This document shows positions 50,754 through 61,936 of a stretch of DNA of 64,000 nt, one piece after another (the first letter of the stretch is position 1; each line of letters opens with the position of its first letter). The DNA is from Vibrio methylphosphonaticus. GTDB taxonomy: Bacteria; Pseudomonadota; Gammaproteobacteria; Enterobacterales; Vibrionaceae. The notes under the pieces were generated by a model that was not told the DNA's origin, searched no databases, and saw only the letters and a program-made list of their open reading frames with translations. The stretch is from contig NZ_JAMKMS010000013.1 of the NCBI RefSeq assembly GCF_023634655.1, forward strand, positions 62,001-126,000, written 5' to 3'. A program made the position numbers and the translations under genes.

Positions 50754-52178
50754 ATGAGTAAGAAACTGCTAATTAAAACCTGGGGCTGCCAGATGAACGA
50801 ATACGATTCATCAAAAATGGCCGACCTGCTTAATGCTGCTAACGGCTACGAGCTGACAGAAGTGCCAGAGGAAGCAGATGTACTACTATTGAACACCTGT
50901 TCGATCCGTGAAAAAGCGCAAGAAAAAGTGTTCCACCAACTGGGTCGTTGGAAAACGCTGAAAGATAAAAAGGAAGGCGTCGTTATCGGCGTTGGTGGTT
51001 GTGTTGCAACCCAAGAAGGTGATCACATTCGTAAACGTGCTCCGTTTGTTGATGTTATTTTTGGCCCACAAACCCTTCACCGTTTACCTGAAATGATCCG
51101 TCGCTCTCAAAGCGATGACGCTCCAGTCATGGATATTTCTTTCCCAGAAATTGAGAAATTCGACAATCTTCCAGAGCCGCGCGCAGAAGGTGCAACGGCC
51201 TTTGTTTCGATTATGGAAGGTTGCTCAAAATACTGCACCTACTGTGTTGTGCCTTATACCCGTGGCGAAGAAGTTAGCCGTCCAATGGACGACGTGTTGT
51301 TTGAAATCGCACAACTTGCTGAGCAAGGGGTTCGTGAAGTCAACCTTCTTGGACAAAATGTTAACGCTTACCGTGGACCAATGCACGATGGTGACATCTG
51401 TTCATTTGCTGATCTGTTGCGCTTAGTCGCATCGATTGATGGTATCGACCGTATTCGTTTTACCACGAGTCACCCACTTGAGTTTACTGACGACATCATC
51501 GCGGTGTACGAAGACACGCCAGAACTCGTTAGCTTCCTTCACCTACCGGTGCAAAGTGGTTCAGATCGCGTCCTAACGATGATGAAACGTCCGCACACTG
51601 CGATTGAATATAAGTCGATCATTCGTAAACTAAGAAAGGCACGTCCTGATATCCAAATCAGTTCGGATTTCATTGTTGGCTTCCCTGGGGAGAGCGATAA
51701 AGATTTCCAAGACACCATGAAACTGATTAAAGACGTCGATTTTGATATGAGCTTCAGCTTTATCTTCTCACCACGTCCAGGCACACCTGCGGCAGATTAT
51801 CCGTGTGATATCCCTGAGCAAACGAAAAAAGATCGACTAGCTGAACTACAACAAACCGTGAACTCACAAGCAATGCGTTACTCTCGTCTAATGCTAGACA
51901 CCGAGCAACGAATCTTGGTTGAAGGTCCTTCTAAGAAGAACCTGATGGAACTTCGTGGTCGTACAGAAAACAGCCGTGTTGTTAACTTTGAGGGTAGCGC
52001 AGACCTTATTGGTCAATTCGTTGATGTGAAGATTGTCGACGTATTCGCAAACTCGCTTCGAGGTGAACTACTTCGCACAGAAAAAGACATCGATCTTCGT
52101 GTTGTGACGTCGCCAACAGAAATGATGGAAAAAACTCGTCGCGAAGATGAGCTAGGTGTGGCAACCTTTACGCCTTAG
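50754..52178 (+). CDS. miaB: tRNA-2-methylthio-N6-dimethylallyladenosine synthase
   Basis: 474 residues from the ATG at 50754 ([20 protein letters not shown]). N-terminal [4Fe-4S] cysteines in [21 protein letters not shown] and GGCVATQEG; radical-SAM CxxxCxxC as [16 protein letters not shown]-terminal TRAM domain. MiaB adds the methylthio group at position 37 of tRNAs reading UNN codons. It starts the miaB-ybeZ-ybeY-corC-lnt run. Confidence 0.96.
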   Translation: MSKKLLIKTWGCQMNEYDSSKMADLLNAANGYELTEVPEEADVLLLNTCSIREKAQEKVFHQLGRWKTLKDKKEGVVIGVGGCVATQEGDHIRKRAPFVDVIFGPQTLHRLPEMIRRSQSDDAPVMDISFPEIEKFDNLPEPRAEGATAFVSIMEGCSKYCTYCVVPYTRGEEVSRPMDDVLFEIAQLAEQGVREVNLLGQNVNAYRGPMHDGDICSFADLLRLVASIDGIDRIRFTTSHPLEFTDDIIAVYEDTPELVSFLHLPVQSGSDRVLTMMKRPHTAIEYKSIIRKLRKARPDIQISSDFIVGFPGESDKDFQDTMKLIKDVDFDMSFSFIFSPRPGTPAADYPCDIPEQTKKDRLAELQQTVNSQAMRYSRLMLDTEQRILVEGPSKKNLMELRGRTENSRVVNFEGSADLIGQFVDVKIVDVFANSLRGELLRTEKDIDLRVVTSPTEMMEKTRREDELGVATFTP

Positions 52179-52246
52179 CACCTAATGAGGAGCCCGGTCT
52201 CAATCGGGCTCCATACATCGCCCATAGGGCATAATGTGAGGCTACA

Positions 52247-53323
52247 TTGAGTAATAAAATAGTCACTTTAGAAATCAACCTAGAACCCTCTGATAACCGC
52301 CGTCTGTCTAGCCTATGCGGACCTTTCGATGACAATATCAAGCATTTAGAGCGTCGTTTAGGCGTTGAAATCAACCATCGTAGCAACTTCTTTACTATCG
52401 TTGGCCAGCCACACACTAGTGCTGCTGCATTGGATATTATCAAGTCACTTTATGTCGGCACCGCACCGGTTCGCGGGCAGTTTCCAGATATCGAACCTGA
52501 ACAGATTCACCTAGCCGTGAAAGAGTCTGGTGTACTGGAGCAAAACGCCGAGCCTGAGCTTGCTCACGGTAAGGAAGTGTTTGTTAGAACCAAAAAAGGC
52601 ATTATCAAACCACGTACCCCGAATCAGGCACAATACCTCGTTAATATGGTGACACACGATATTAGCTTTGGGATAGGACCAGCGGGTACCGGTAAGACTT
52701 ACCTTGCAGTTGCTGCCGCCGTCGATGCGCTAGAACGACAAGAAATCCGTCGAATTCTTCTGACTCGCCCCGCCGTTGAAGCAGGTGAAAAGCTGGGCTT
52801 TTTGCCGGGTGATTTAAGCCAAAAAGTGGATCCATATCTTCGTCCACTCTACGATGCGTTATTTGAAATGCTGGGCTTTGAGCGTGTTGAAAAGCTCATA
52901 GAGCGTAACGTGATTGAAGTGGCCCCCCTCGCCTATATGCGTGGTCGTACACTCAACGATGCCTTTATTATTCTGGATGAAAGCCAAAATACCACCGTTG
53001 AGCAAATGAAAATGTTCTTAACTCGTATTGGCTTTAACTCACGCGCTGTCATTACCGGTGATGTCACTCAAATAGATTTACCTCGTGGTGCAAAATCTGG
53101 GTTGCGCCATGCCGTTGAAGTTCTCAATGAAGTCGATGAAATTAGTTTTAACTTCTTCCAAGCAGATGACGTCGTCAGACACCCTGTTGTCGCCCGTATC
53201 GTAAATGCTTATGAAAAATGGGAATCAGCTGACCAAAAAGCGCGTAAAGAGATTGAGCGTCGTCGTCGCGAAGAATACGAAGCAGCGAAACTAAATTCTG
53301 GGACGGATATCAGTCCTCAATAA
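52247..53323 (+). CDS. ybeZ: PhoH-like ATPase YbeZ
   Basis: 358 residues from a TTG start with GAGG 6 bases upstream. The P-loop is in FGIGPAGTGKTYLAVAAAVDAL and Walker B in FIILDESQNTT; the segment VFVRTKKGIIKPRTPNQAQY is typical of PhoH. It works with YbeY in ribosome maturation and RNA processing in E. coli. Its place before ybeY supports the name. Confidence 0.93.
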   Translation: MSNKIVTLEINLEPSDNRRLSSLCGPFDDNIKHLERRLGVEINHRSNFFTIVGQPHTSAAALDIIKSLYVGTAPVRGQFPDIEPEQIHLAVKESGVLEQNAEPELAHGKEVFVRTKKGIIKPRTPNQAQYLVNMVTHDISFGIGPAGTGKTYLAVAAAVDALERQEIRRILLTRPAVEAGEKLGFLPGDLSQKVDPYLRPLYDALFEMLGFERVEKLIERNVIEVAPLAYMRGRTLNDAFIILDESQNTTVEQMKMFLTRIGFNSRAVITGDVTQIDLPRGAKSGLRHAVEVLNEVDEISFNFFQADDVVRHPVVARIVNAYEKWESADQKARKEIERRRREEYEAAKLNSGTDISPQ

Positions 53324-53352
53324 CGCTTTAACCAGTTTCGATAAATAGGTAA

Positions 53353-53820
53353 ATGATGAGCATTGAACTTGATCTACAGTTAGCGGTCGAATCTGAAGAA
53401 GGCTTACCTTCTCACGCTGAATTTCAGCAATGGTTAGACAAAGCGATAATCCCGTTTCAAAAGGAAGCGGAGCTGACGATTAGAATCGTTGATGACGCCG
53501 AAAGCCAACAACTCAACCACGACTATCGCGGGAAAGACAAATCAACCAATGTCCTGTCATTTCCATTTGAGGCGCCTCCTGGTATCGAAATGAATTTGCT
53601 TGGTGACCTAATTATTTGTCGCCAAGTCGTAGAAAAAGAAGCAAAAGAGCAGTCAAAACCCCTGACTGCACACTGGGCACATATGGTTGTACATGGCAGC
53701 CTTCATCTGCTAGGTTATGATCATATTGATGACGAAGAAGCTGACGAAATGGAAGCTTTAGAGACCGAAATCATGTTAGATATGGGTTTTGAAGATCCAT
53801 ATATAACAGAGAAACAATAG
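53353..53820 (+). CDS. ybeY: endoribonuclease YbeY
   Basis: 155 residues. Zinc-binding signature [21 protein letters not shown], with three His, and [10 protein letters not shown]. YbeY takes part in 16S rRNA 3' end maturation and ribosome quality control. Two adjacent ATG codons (53353, 53356) could start; AGGT lies upstream. Confidence 0.96.
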   Translation: MMSIELDLQLAVESEEGLPSHAEFQQWLDKAIIPFQKEAELTIRIVDDAESQQLNHDYRGKDKSTNVLSFPFEAPPGIEMNLLGDLIICRQVVEKEAKEQSKPLTAHWAHMVVHGSLHLLGYDHIDDEEADEMEALETEIMLDMGFEDPYITEKQ

Positions 53821-53883
53821 AGGCATTTAGCCTCTTCTTATGTGCGCTATCACACGTCTGATAGCATTCTGAATTGAGAAATC

Positions 53884-54780
53884 ATGAACGAAGAGTCTTC
53901 TCCCTCTAACCCCGAGGGAAACAGTAAAAAATCTGAAGGTCCGAGTAGAAAGTCCTTCTTTGAGCGCCTAGGTCAAATATTTCAAGGCGATCCAAAAGAT
54001 CGCCAAGAGCTTGTAGATGTCATTCGTGACTCTGAAGTCAATGACCTAATAGACCACGACACACGAGATATGCTCGAAGGTGTCATGGAAATTTCCGAAA
54101 TGCGAGTACGCGATATCATGCTGCCTCGCTCACAAATGGTCACTATCGAACGTTCTGATGACTTCGATAAACTGATTGGGTTGATGATCGATGCTCAGCA
54201 TTCTCGTTACCCAGTTATCAGTGAAGATAAAGACCATGTGGAAGGTATTCTCTTAGCTAAGGACCTACTCCGTTACTTGGGCTCAAACAGCGCCCCTTTT
54301 GATATTGAAGAAGTGATTCGCCCTGCCGTGGTAGTGCCTGAAAGTAAACGGGTTGACCGCTTGCTTAAGGAATTCCGCGAGGAACGCTATCACATGGCTA
54401 TCGTCGTTGATGAATTTGGCGGTGTTTCAGGTCTGGTGACCATTGAAGACATCCTCGAAGAAATTGTTGGCGAAATCGAAGACGAATTTGATGATGATGA
54501 CGAGCTAGATATCAGAAAGCTGAGCAAACACACGTTTGCAGTCAAAGCTCTCACGACCATCGAAGAGTTCAATGACACCTTTGGTTCAACCTTCAGCGAT
54601 GAAGAAGTTGATACTGTTGGTGGCTTAATTATGACCGCATTCGGTCACTTACCTGTTAGAGGGGAAGTGGTCGAAATAGAAAACTATACCTTTAAAGTGA
54701 CAGCGGCGGATAATCGTCGAGTGGTGCAAGTTCAAGTTACCATTCCCGATCTTGAAGCAACATCGAGTGTCGAAGAATAG
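53884..54780 (+). CDS. corC: magnesium and cobalt efflux protein CorC
   Basis: 298 residues with no membrane segment. Two CBS domains (about 65-190: [39 protein letters not shown]) and a CorC/HlyC transporter-associated domain at the end ([19 protein letters not shown]). [23 protein letters not shown] is the family signature. In enterobacteria CorC assists CorA-dependent Mg/Co efflux. It lies between ybeY and lnt. Confidence 0.92.
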   Translation: MNEESSPSNPEGNSKKSEGPSRKSFFERLGQIFQGDPKDRQELVDVIRDSEVNDLIDHDTRDMLEGVMEISEMRVRDIMLPRSQMVTIERSDDFDKLIGLMIDAQHSRYPVISEDKDHVEGILLAKDLLRYLGSNSAPFDIEEVIRPAVVVPESKRVDRLLKEFREERYHMAIVVDEFGGVSGLVTIEDILEEIVGEIEDEFDDDDELDIRKLSKHTFAVKALTTIEEFNDTFGSTFSDEEVDTVGGLIMTAFGHLPVRGEVVEIENYTFKVTAADNRRVVQVQVTIPDLEATSSVEE

Positions 54781-54820
54781 CGATACCCTGTGTTCACCGG
54801 TTAAGTGAGACCACCATTAA

Positions 54821-56326
54821 ATGAAGAATTATCTTCGCCTATTGCGGCCCGTTGGGGCCGCTTTTGTTGGCGCCAGTACAACCCTAGCCTTCGCTCCCTA
54901 CCAACTGTGGCCACTTGCTCTGTTAAGTCCACTTATCCTACTGTTTCTGCTGCAAGGTCAATCTGCTCGGCGTGCGCTTTTTATTGGCTACGCGTGGGGT
55001 TTGGGCCAATTTGCGACCGGCATTAGTTGGGTCCACGTTAGCATTGATAATTTCGGCGGTATGCCGAAGTTCGCGAGCGTACTCCTAATGACACTGTTGG
55101 TTGGTTATCTATCCATCTATTCAGCATTGTTTGCTTGGTCACTAAATCGTTTTTTCCCAAAAGAGAATCGCACACGCTACCTACTTGCTGCCCCTGCACT
55201 ATGGCTTGTCTTTGACTGGGCTCGAGGCTGGGTAATGACAGGGTTCCCTTGGCTATGGCTAGGTTACAGCCAAATAGACGGACCGTTAGCCAGCTATGCT
55301 CCTATGGGTGGCGTTGAGCTAATTACACTACTGATCATCGTAACGTCAGCGAGTTTAGCTTACGCGATTCGAAGCAAACATTGGCTTATAACCCTTATTC
55401 CGTTGGTCATTTTTTCAGTCGGCTTCGGGTTGCGTCACTATGAGTGGGTAACACCGGATACTACTCGCACCAAAAGTGTCGCGCTAATACAAGGTAACGT
55501 TGACCAAGCATTAAAATGGCTACCGAGCCAACGCTGGCCGACGATTATGAAATACACCGATCTTAGCCGAGAAAACTGGGACGCCGACATCATCATCTGG
55601 CCTGAAGCTGCTATCCCTGCAATGGAGTTTGAGCTGCCGTCCTTCCTCAGTAATTTAGACTCAGCGGCAAAAATGAATAACACCGCCATCATTACCGGTG
55701 TTATCAATAAGTCAGAGTCTGACGAATACTACAACAGTATTCTTGTTGTAGGACAAACCCCTTATGGGGACTATGAGCTTGACCTTGATGAACGTTTTCA
55801 CAAGCACCACCTACTACCTTTTGGCGAGTTTGTTCCTTTTGAAGATCTTCTTCGTCCGATCGCTCCGTTTTTTAATCTGCCGATGTCTTCGTTTAGTCGA
55901 GGGGCCTATGTACAACCCAATATCGTTGCCAATGGCATGCATTTAGCGCCGGCTTTGTGTTATGAGATCATTTTTAACGAGCAGGTTCGGCAAAATGTGA
56001 CGACAGAAACGGACTACTTACTCACACTCTCTAATGATGCCTGGTTTGGTCGCTCTATTGGCCCTTTACAGCATATGGAGATTGCTCGAATGCGAGCACT
56101 AGAGCTTGGAATACCATTAATACGCTCAACCAACAACGGTATTACCGCTGTCACGGATCATAACGGCAAAATTACCGCGCAAATCCCACAGTTTGAAACC
56201 GCGGTGTTGCGTACAGAAGTCACGCCAACTAACGGGACAACGTGGTACAGAGAAGCCGGAACATGGCCGCTTTATGGTTGGGTGCTGTTAAGTTTAGCGT
56301 GGGGGTTTTACCTACGTAGAAAATAA
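54821..56326 (+). CDS. lnt: apolipoprotein N-acyltransferase
   Basis: 501 residues with about six N-terminal membrane helices and a periplasmic nitrilase-like domain. The Glu-Lys-Cys triad is visible: Glu in [11 protein letters not shown], Lys in [16 protein letters not shown], Cys in [11 protein letters not shown]. Lnt adds the third acyl chain to the N-terminal Cys of lipoproteins, needed for their export by the Lol system (lolB is also in this window). Confidence 0.96.
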   Translation: MKNYLRLLRPVGAAFVGASTTLAFAPYQLWPLALLSPLILLFLLQGQSARRALFIGYAWGLGQFATGISWVHVSIDNFGGMPKFASVLLMTLLVGYLSIYSALFAWSLNRFFPKENRTRYLLAAPALWLVFDWARGWVMTGFPWLWLGYSQIDGPLASYAPMGGVELITLLIIVTSASLAYAIRSKHWLITLIPLVIFSVGFGLRHYEWVTPDTTRTKSVALIQGNVDQALKWLPSQRWPTIMKYTDLSRENWDADIIIWPEAAIPAMEFELPSFLSNLDSAAKMNNTAIITGVINKSESDEYYNSILVVGQTPYGDYELDLDERFHKHHLLPFGEFVPFEDLLRPIAPFFNLPMSSFSRGAYVQPNIVANGMHLAPALCYEIIFNEQVRQNVTTETDYLLTLSNDAWFGRSIGPLQHMEIARMRALELGIPLIRSTNNGITAVTDHNGKITAQIPQFETAVLRTEVTPTNGTTWYREAGTWPLYGWVLLSLAWGFYLRRK

Positions 56327-56552
56327 TTACTAGCGCATAGCCCAACGGAAACAACACGTCATTGCAATCCATGACTGCACATTTTTCGCTTGGGCTCTGC
56401 GCTTTATTTACTTAGTTTGCACTATCAATTCAGGCTTTCCATACTTTCTTCCATAATATATAACTATTTAATTCTTCTCCCCCACCCAACAAAATCATAT
56501 TCTTATCATGTAATCGCTGACCGATACGGTTAACTGAATGAAGGAACATATA

Positions 56553-57521
56553 ATGAGCAAGATCTACGAAGACAACTCACTCACCATTGGTAACACTCCT
56601 CTGGTTCGCCTAAACAAAGTTAGTAACGGTAACGTCCTAGCTAAAGTTGAAGCTCGCAACCCTAGTTTCAGTGTTAAGTGTCGTATCGGCGCCAACATGA
56701 TTTGGGAAGCAGAAAAAGATGGCAGACTAAAAGCAGGCGTTGAGCTCGTTGAGCCAACGAGTGGTAACACTGGTGTCGCACTGGCTTTCGTTGCCGCTGC
56801 TCGCGGATACAAACTGACGCTAACCATGCCAGAATCCATGAGTCTAGAACGCCGTAAGTTACTCAAAGCGCTAGGCGCGAATCTAGAACTCACCGAAGCG
56901 GCTAAAGGCATGAAGGGCGCAATTGCAAAAGCCGAAGAAATTGTTGCCTCTAACCCAGAAAAATACCTACTGCTACAGCAGTTCAATAACCCTGCAAACC
57001 CTGCTATTCATGAAAAGACAACGGGACCAGAAATTTGGGACGCAACAGATGGCGAAATTGATGTGTTCGTCGCTGGCGTAGGTACCGGTGGTACCATTAC
57101 CGGCACCAGTCGCTACATTAAAGGCGAAAAAGGCAAAGCGATCATTTCTGTTGCTGTCGAGCCAACAGAATCTCCAGTTATTAGCCAAGCGCTCGCAGGT
57201 GAAGAAATCAAGCCAGCGCCGCACAAAATTCAAGGTATCGGTGCAGGTTTCATTCCAGAGAACCTAGATTTAGACATCATTGACCGTGTTGAACTTGTAA
57301 CATCTGATGAAGCGATTGAGATGGCTCGTCGTTTAATGGAAGAGGAAGGAATCCTGGCTGGTATCTCTTCAGGTGCCGCCGTTGTTGCCGCCAACAAACT
57401 AGCAGAACTACCTGAATTCAAAGGGAAAACCATCGTCACCGTGCTACCAAGCTCTGGTGAGCGATACCTCAGCACAGCATTGTTCGCAGGTATATTCACG
57501 GACAAAGAGATTCAGCAGTAA
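56553..57521 (+). CDS. cysK: cysteine synthase A
   Basis: 322 residues from the ATG at 56553, which has AAGGA upstream; the frame extends to 56538. The PLP-binding Lys is in [14 protein letters not shown], and other marks are [16 protein letters not shown] and [17 protein letters not shown]. CysK converts O-acetylserine and sulfide to cysteine. A terminator follows, and ptsHI-crr lies downstream, as in E. coli. Confidence 0.96.
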   Translation: MSKIYEDNSLTIGNTPLVRLNKVSNGNVLAKVEARNPSFSVKCRIGANMIWEAEKDGRLKAGVELVEPTSGNTGVALAFVAAARGYKLTLTMPESMSLERRKLLKALGANLELTEAAKGMKGAIAKAEEIVASNPEKYLLLQQFNNPANPAIHEKTTGPEIWDATDGEIDVFVAGVGTGGTITGTSRYIKGEKGKAIISVAVEPTESPVISQALAGEEIKPAPHKIQGIGAGFIPENLDLDIIDRVELVTSDEAIEMARRLMEEEGILAGISSGAAVVAANKLAELPEFKGKTIVTVLPSSGERYLSTALFAGIFTDKEIQQ

Positions 57522-57822
57522 TATGTTGCCAAATCAAATTTTGCTGTAAAAAAGCCCCTTTATGGGGCTTTTTTGTTGAATCTCTGTCAGCCTTTGGTAA
57601 TATCAGGACAGTTTTATTTTAAGCTAAAAAATAAATAGACAATTTAAAGAGTAGTCGTAGGATGTGGAGACAGCGAAGACTGCCATCATAGCCTACAATT
57701 CAAGACCGATGCGGCGCTTAATAAATCATGACTTTCGTCCTCTAGCAGGAATGAAAAAATGACGCTAAGCTTGGCTTTAGTTAAGAAAACAAACATAAAA
57801 TAAATCAATTGGGGTATTAAAA
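57522..57822. other. intergenic region cysK-ptsH
   Basis: About 300 bp: the cysK terminator (57547-57576), then an AT-rich stretch that should hold the pts promoters. I could not identify a clear CRP or Mlc site by eye. Confidence 0.5.
57547..57576 (+). terminator. terminator after cysK
   Basis: Stem AAAAGCCCC / GGGGCTTTT with a TTTAT-type loop and a run of T residues. Confidence 0.85.
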
Positions 57823-58080
57823 ATGTACGAGAAGCAAGTAGAAATCACAGCAGAAAACGGCCTTCACACTCGTCCTGCAGCGCAGTTCGTTAAAGAAGCA
57901 AAATCTTTTGACGCTGACATCACTGTGACTTCTAACGGTAAAAGCGCTAGCGCGAAAAGCCTATTCAAACTTCAGACTCTAGGTCTAGTTAAAGGTACTA
58001 ACGTAACGATCTCTGCTGAAGGCCCACAAGCTCAACAAGCAGTAGACCACCTAGTTGCTCTAATGGACGAGCTTCACTAA
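57823..58080 (+). CDS. ptsH: phosphocarrier protein HPr
   Basis: 85 residues. The active-site His15 is in [15 protein letters not shown], and the Ser46 region is [16 protein letters not shown]. HPr passes phosphate from Enzyme I to the sugar-specific EIIA proteins. First gene of ptsH-ptsI-crr. Confidence 0.97.
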   Translation: MYEKQVEITAENGLHTRPAAQFVKEAKSFDADITVTSNGKSASAKSLFKLQTLGLVKGTNVTISAEGPQAQQAVDHLVALMDELH

Positions 58081-58214
58081 GCAGCACTCTCCTAAAGCCA
58101 TTTTGTCAAAAGCAAAGTGGCTTTATTGGAAATAGCGCTGACTATCAGCTACACATAAATGTAGCAACGTAAGTCACCCTTTCTTTATACATTTGACCAC
58201 ATTAAGGTAAAGCT

Positions 58215-59942
58215 ATGATTTCAGGCATCCTAGCATCTCCTGGTATTGCGATCGGTAAAGCATTACTACTTCAAGAAGACGAAATTGTTCTTAACAAAGC
58301 AACGATCTCTGATGACCAAGTTGAAGCGGAAGTTCAGCGTTTCTTTGACGCTCGTAACAAATCATCAGCTCAACTAGAAATTGTTAAGCAAAAAGCACTA
58401 GAAACTTTTGGTGAAGAAAAAGAAGCCATCTTCGAAGGCCACATCATGCTTCTTGAAGATGAAGAGCTCGAAGACGAGATCTTAGCCCTCATCAAGAAAG
58501 ACAAAATGTCTGCGGACCACGCGATTTATACCGTGATCGAAGAACAAGCGTGTGCACTTGAATCTTTAGATGATGAATATCTAAAAGAACGTGCAACGGA
58601 TATCCGTGATATCGGTACTCGATTTGTAAAAAATGCCCTTGGCATCAATATCGTGTCTCTAAGCGACATCAATGAGCAAGTGCTTCTTGTTGCTTACGAT
58701 CTAACGCCTTCTGAAACGGCGCAAATCAACCTAGATTACGTTCTTGGCTTTGCCTGTGACATCGGTGGCCGTACTTCGCACACCTCTATCATGGCTCGTT
58801 CACTTGAACTTCCTGCTATCGTTGGTACCAACGATATCACTAAGCAAGTTAAGAACGGCGACATGCTGATTCTTGATGCGATGAACAACAAGATCATCAT
58901 CAACCCTTCTGAAGCAGAATTAGCGGAAGCGAAACAAGTCCGTGAATCGTTCTTCGCTGAAAAAGAAGAACTAGCAAAACTTAAAGACCTACATGCTGAA
59001 ACTCTAGACGGACACCGTGTAGAAGTTTGTGGCAACATCGGTACCGTAAAAGACTGTGACGGTATTATCCGTAACGGCGGTGAAGGTGTCGGTCTATATC
59101 GTACTGAATTCCTATTCATGGATCGCGATTCTCTTCCAAACGAAGAAGTACAATACCAGGCGTATAAAGAAGTTGCTGAAGCGATGAATGGCCAATCTAT
59201 CATTATCCGTACTATGGATATTGGTGGCGATAAAGACCTTCCGTACATGGATCTTCCAACCGAGATGAACCCATTCCTAGGTTGGCGCGCGGTTCGTATT
59301 AGCTTGGATCGTCGTGAAATTCTACGTGACCAAGTACGCGGCATCCTACGAGCTTCTGCACACGGTAAGCTTCGCATCATGTTCCCGATGATTATTTCTG
59401 TTGAAGAAATCCGTGAACTGAAAAAAGCGATCGAAGAATATAAAGCGGAACTTCGTGCTGAAAATATCGCATTTGATGAAGATATTGAAATCGGTGTGAT
59501 GGTAGAAACGCCTGCAGCTGCAGCGATTGCTCATCACTTAGCGAAAGAAGTTTCATTCTTTAGTATTGGTACTAATGACTTAACTCAGTATACTCTAGCA
59601 GTAGACCGTGGTAACGAGCTAATTTCTCACCTATACAACCCACTTTCACCAGCGGTACTAACCGTAATTAAGCAGGTGATCGACGCTTCGCATAAAGAAG
59701 GCAAGTGGACGGGTATGTGTGGCGAGCTTGCTGGCGACGAACGCGCGACGTTACTTCTACTAGGCATGGGCCTAGATGAGTTTAGTATGAGCGGTATTTC
59801 TATTCCTAAGGTTAAGAAAGTTATCCGTAACGCTAACTTCGCAGAAGTAAAAGCTATGGCGGATGAAGCGCTAGAAATGGCGACTGCTGCAGAAATTGAA
59901 GCGCACGTCGAAAAATTTATCGCAGAAAAGACAAACTGCTAA
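58215..59942 (+). CDS. ptsI: PTS Enzyme I
   Basis: 575 residues. Phospho-His (about residue 189) in [21 protein letters not shown]-binding segments [16 protein letters not shown] and [17 protein letters not shown]; the TIM-barrel signature [19 protein letters not shown]. Enzyme I takes phosphate from PEP to HPr and so starts all PTS sugar uptake. Confidence 0.98.
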   Translation: MISGILASPGIAIGKALLLQEDEIVLNKATISDDQVEAEVQRFFDARNKSSAQLEIVKQKALETFGEEKEAIFEGHIMLLEDEELEDEILALIKKDKMSADHAIYTVIEEQACALESLDDEYLKERATDIRDIGTRFVKNALGINIVSLSDINEQVLLVAYDLTPSETAQINLDYVLGFACDIGGRTSHTSIMARSLELPAIVGTNDITKQVKNGDMLILDAMNNKIIINPSEAELAEAKQVRESFFAEKEELAKLKDLHAETLDGHRVEVCGNIGTVKDCDGIIRNGGEGVGLYRTEFLFMDRDSLPNEEVQYQAYKEVAEAMNGQSIIIRTMDIGGDKDLPYMDLPTEMNPFLGWRAVRISLDRREILRDQVRGILRASAHGKLRIMFPMIISVEEIRELKKAIEEYKAELRAENIAFDEDIEIGVMVETPAAAAIAHHLAKEVSFFSIGTNDLTQYTLAVDRGNELISHLYNPLSPAVLTVIKQVIDASHKEGKWTGMCGELAGDERATLLLLGMGLDEFSMSGISIPKVKKVIRNANFAEVKAMADEALEMATAAEIEAHVEKFIAEKTNC

Positions 59943-59983
59943 TATAATTGAGCAGAATAAAATCAAACCTTTAGGAGCACAAC

Positions 59984-60493
59984 ATGGGTCTCTTTGACAA
60001 ACTGAAGAAGCTAGTATCGGACGACAGCGCTGACGCTGGTGCAATCGAAATCATCGCACCGCTATCTGGTGAGATCGTAAACATCGAAGACGTGCCAGAT
60101 GTCGTTTTTGCTGAGAAAATCGTTGGTGATGGTATTGCTATCAAACCAGCTGGCGACAAAATGGTCGCTCCTGTAAACGGTACTATCGGTAAGATCTTCG
60201 AAACGAACCACGCGTTCTCTATCGAATCTGACGACGGCATCGAGCTATTTGTTCACTTTGGTATCGATACTGTTGAGCTAAAAGGTGAAGGCTTTAAGCG
60301 TATCGCTGAAGAAGGTCAAACTGTTAAAGCAGGCGACACTGTCATCGAATTTGATCTAGCACTTCTTGAAGAAAAAGCTAAATCAACGCTGACTCCAGTT
60401 GTAATCTCTAACATGGACGAAATCAAAGAGCTTAACAAGCTGTCTGGTTCTGTAACTGTTGGTGAAACACCTGTACTACGCGTAACTAAGTAA
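59984..60493 (+). CDS. crr: EIIA-glucose
   Basis: 169 residues. Phospho-accepting His91 in [17 protein letters not shown] and the partner His76 in ETNHAFSI. It passes phosphate to glucose-type EIIBC proteins; its phospho-state controls adenylate cyclase and inducer exclusion. AGGAG lies before the ATG. Confidence 0.98.
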   Translation: MGLFDKLKKLVSDDSADAGAIEIIAPLSGEIVNIEDVPDVVFAEKIVGDGIAIKPAGDKMVAPVNGTIGKIFETNHAFSIESDDGIELFVHFGIDTVELKGEGFKRIAEEGQTVKAGDTVIEFDLALLEEKAKSTLTPVVISNMDEIKELNKLSGSVTVGETPVLRVTK

Positions 60494-60528
60494 TTCGTCG
60501 CTTAAGCCACGAATAACTAAACTACGTA

Positions 60529-60560
60529 AAAAAACGCAGCCACTGGCTGCGTTTTTTTTA
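60529..60560 (+). terminator. terminator after crr
   Basis: Stem AACGCAGC / GCTGCGTT with a CACTG loop, flanked by A and T tracts; it may also serve the convergent yfcE. Confidence 0.85.
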
Positions 60561-60582
60561 CTCTCAAATTCGTCGATGCGAG

Positions 60583-61128
60583 TTATAACTCAATAGAGCA
60601 AAGTAACTCTCCGGTAAACGTATTGACACTTAGCGTACCATTATCAAAAACACCAAAGCTCGCAGCATAGCCTTCACGTGGGAACGTAATAGAGCCAGGA
60701 TTAAAGATGACCTGCTCGTCATCCCAATGAGCGACAGGGATATGCGTATGACCATGTACAATGACATCACCTTTTTTAAGCTTAGGACGTTTATCTGCGT
60801 TATATAAATGCCCATGCGTTAAAAACAGTCGCTTACCCGAGGGCAAAAGTACCCACGCATAATCCGCCATCATTGGAAAATGAAGCAGCATTTGATCAAC
60901 TTCACTATCACAATTGCCTCTTACGGCAATAATTTCAGATTGGTAATTATTAAGTAACGCCGCAACTTCTGGTGGGTTGTAACTCTCCGGAACCGGGTTC
61001 CTTGGACCATGGTTAAGAACATCACCTAAAATGACAAGATGATCAGCACCCGATTGACGATAGGCTTCTAATACTTGTTGCGTCGCACTCACGCTACCAT
61101 GTAGGTCTGATGCAAAGAATAGTTTCAC
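60583..61128 (-). CDS. yfcE: metallophosphodiesterase YfcE
   Basis: 181 residues. Metal-binding motifs FFASDLHGSVSA, VILGDVLNHGPRN, AVRGNCDSEVDQ, LTHGH, VHGHTHIPV. The PNPGSIT-like segment is NPGSITFPREG. YfcE-type enzymes cleave phosphodiesters such as bis-pNPP in vitro; the physiological substrate is unknown. It lies downstream of the CBS gene, 50 bp away on the same strand, and could be cotranscribed. Confidence 0.92.
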   Translation of the reverse strand: MKLFFASDLHGSVSATQQVLEAYRQSGADHLVILGDVLNHGPRNPVPESYNPPEVAALLNNYQSEIIAVRGNCDSEVDQMLLHFPMMADYAWVLLPSGKRLFLTHGHLYNADKRPKLKKGDVIVHGHTHIPVAHWDDEQVIFNPGSITFPREGYAASFGVFDNGTLSVNTFTGELLCSIEL

Positions 61129-61178
61129 GGATTTACCTCCAACACACGTTATGAGGGTATTGTAACGTAGTTTTGCCT

Positions 61179-61583
61179 CTATTCCTCACGTGCCATACCA
61201 TTCACAACAATATTATTGTAACTGACCATTCCAATAATCTTACCATCCTCGATAACCGGTGCTCGACTAATGCCAAAGCGTTCAAAGAGACGAGCGCAGT
61301 ACTTCACATTCATGTTTGGATCGACGGACAAAGCGGGTTTGGTCATAATCTCATAGATATTCGTTCGATGAGACGAGCGGTTTTGGGCCAGTACTTTTTT
61401 TGCAATATCATTCATAAGTACAATACCGTATTCATCATCATCATTGCGCTTACTCACCACCAGAGCTTTAACCTGATGCGCTTTTGCCAGTACAATACCT
61501 TCGTGAACGGTTTTCAATCCATCGACCATCACATAAGTATTCGCCATGACATCACGAACGTATATTTTTTGTTGTGAACTCAT
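61179..61583 (-). CDS. CBS-pair protein in the DUF1538 operon
   Basis: 134 residues with two CBS motifs (VRDVMANTYVMVDGLKTV ... ALVVSKRNDDDEYGIVLMNDI and IYEIMTKPALSVDPNMNV ... RAPVIEDGKIIGMVSYNNI). CBS pairs bind adenosine nucleotides or related ligands as energy sensors. No other domain. Its ATG overlaps the TGA of the P-II-like gene, implying tight coupling. A soluble, ligand-responsive control subunit of the neighbouring transporter is the simplest reading; this is inference. Confidence 0.85.
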   Translation of the reverse strand: MSSQQKIYVRDVMANTYVMVDGLKTVHEGIVLAKAHQVKALVVSKRNDDDEYGIVLMNDIAKKVLAQNRSSHRTNIYEIMTKPALSVDPNMNVKYCARLFERFGISRAPVIEDGKIIGMVSYNNIVVNGMAREE

Positions 61584-61936
61584 AATTCATCCTCAACCAC
61601 TTTGGTTAACGTTTCCACCTGGTGAGCCACGCCCACCGCATCCTCAATATCAATTTGAATTGCAATACCTTGTCCTGAGGTTTGATCAAACTCTCCTACC
61701 TCGCTAATGGTTTCCAGTATTTGTCTCGACAAGTGTTCCTCAACCACAAACAACAACACGTCTTTTTGAACCTCTAATGTCAAACCAAAAAAGGTGCGTT
61801 TCTTATTTAAACCTTCACCTCTAGCATTGTTGATCACCGTTGCTCCAGTCGCACCAGCCTCTCTTGCTGCATTGAGTACTACGTCCGTTTTACTGTCTTC
61901 AACAAACGCAAGAAGTAATTTAAAGCGCATTGTCAT
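61580..61936 (-). CDS. P-II-like regulatory protein in the DUF1538 operon
   Basis: 118 residues resembling the P-II fold: [38 protein letters not shown] aligns with the start and beta-2 of GlnB (spaced as in GlnB), and GQGIAIQIDIEDAVGV with the C-terminal signature. The T-loop is short and lacks the uridylylated Tyr of GlnB, so it is P-II-like rather than a nitrogen-regulatory GlnB/GlnK. It overlaps the upstream DUF1538 gene by 17 bp (or 11 if the second ATG is used) and the CBS gene by 4 bp. Confidence 0.8.
   Translation of the reverse strand: MTMRFKLLLAFVEDSKTDVVLNAAREAGATGATVINNARGEGLNKKRTFFGLTLEVQKDVLLFVVEEHLSRQILETISEVGEFDQTSGQGIAIQIDIEDAVGVAHQVETLTKVVEDEL

Noticed and set aside
61580..61936. 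GlnB/GlnK nitrogen regulator
   Set aside because: The T-loop lacks the uridylylated Tyr, and there is no amtB or glnA next to it.
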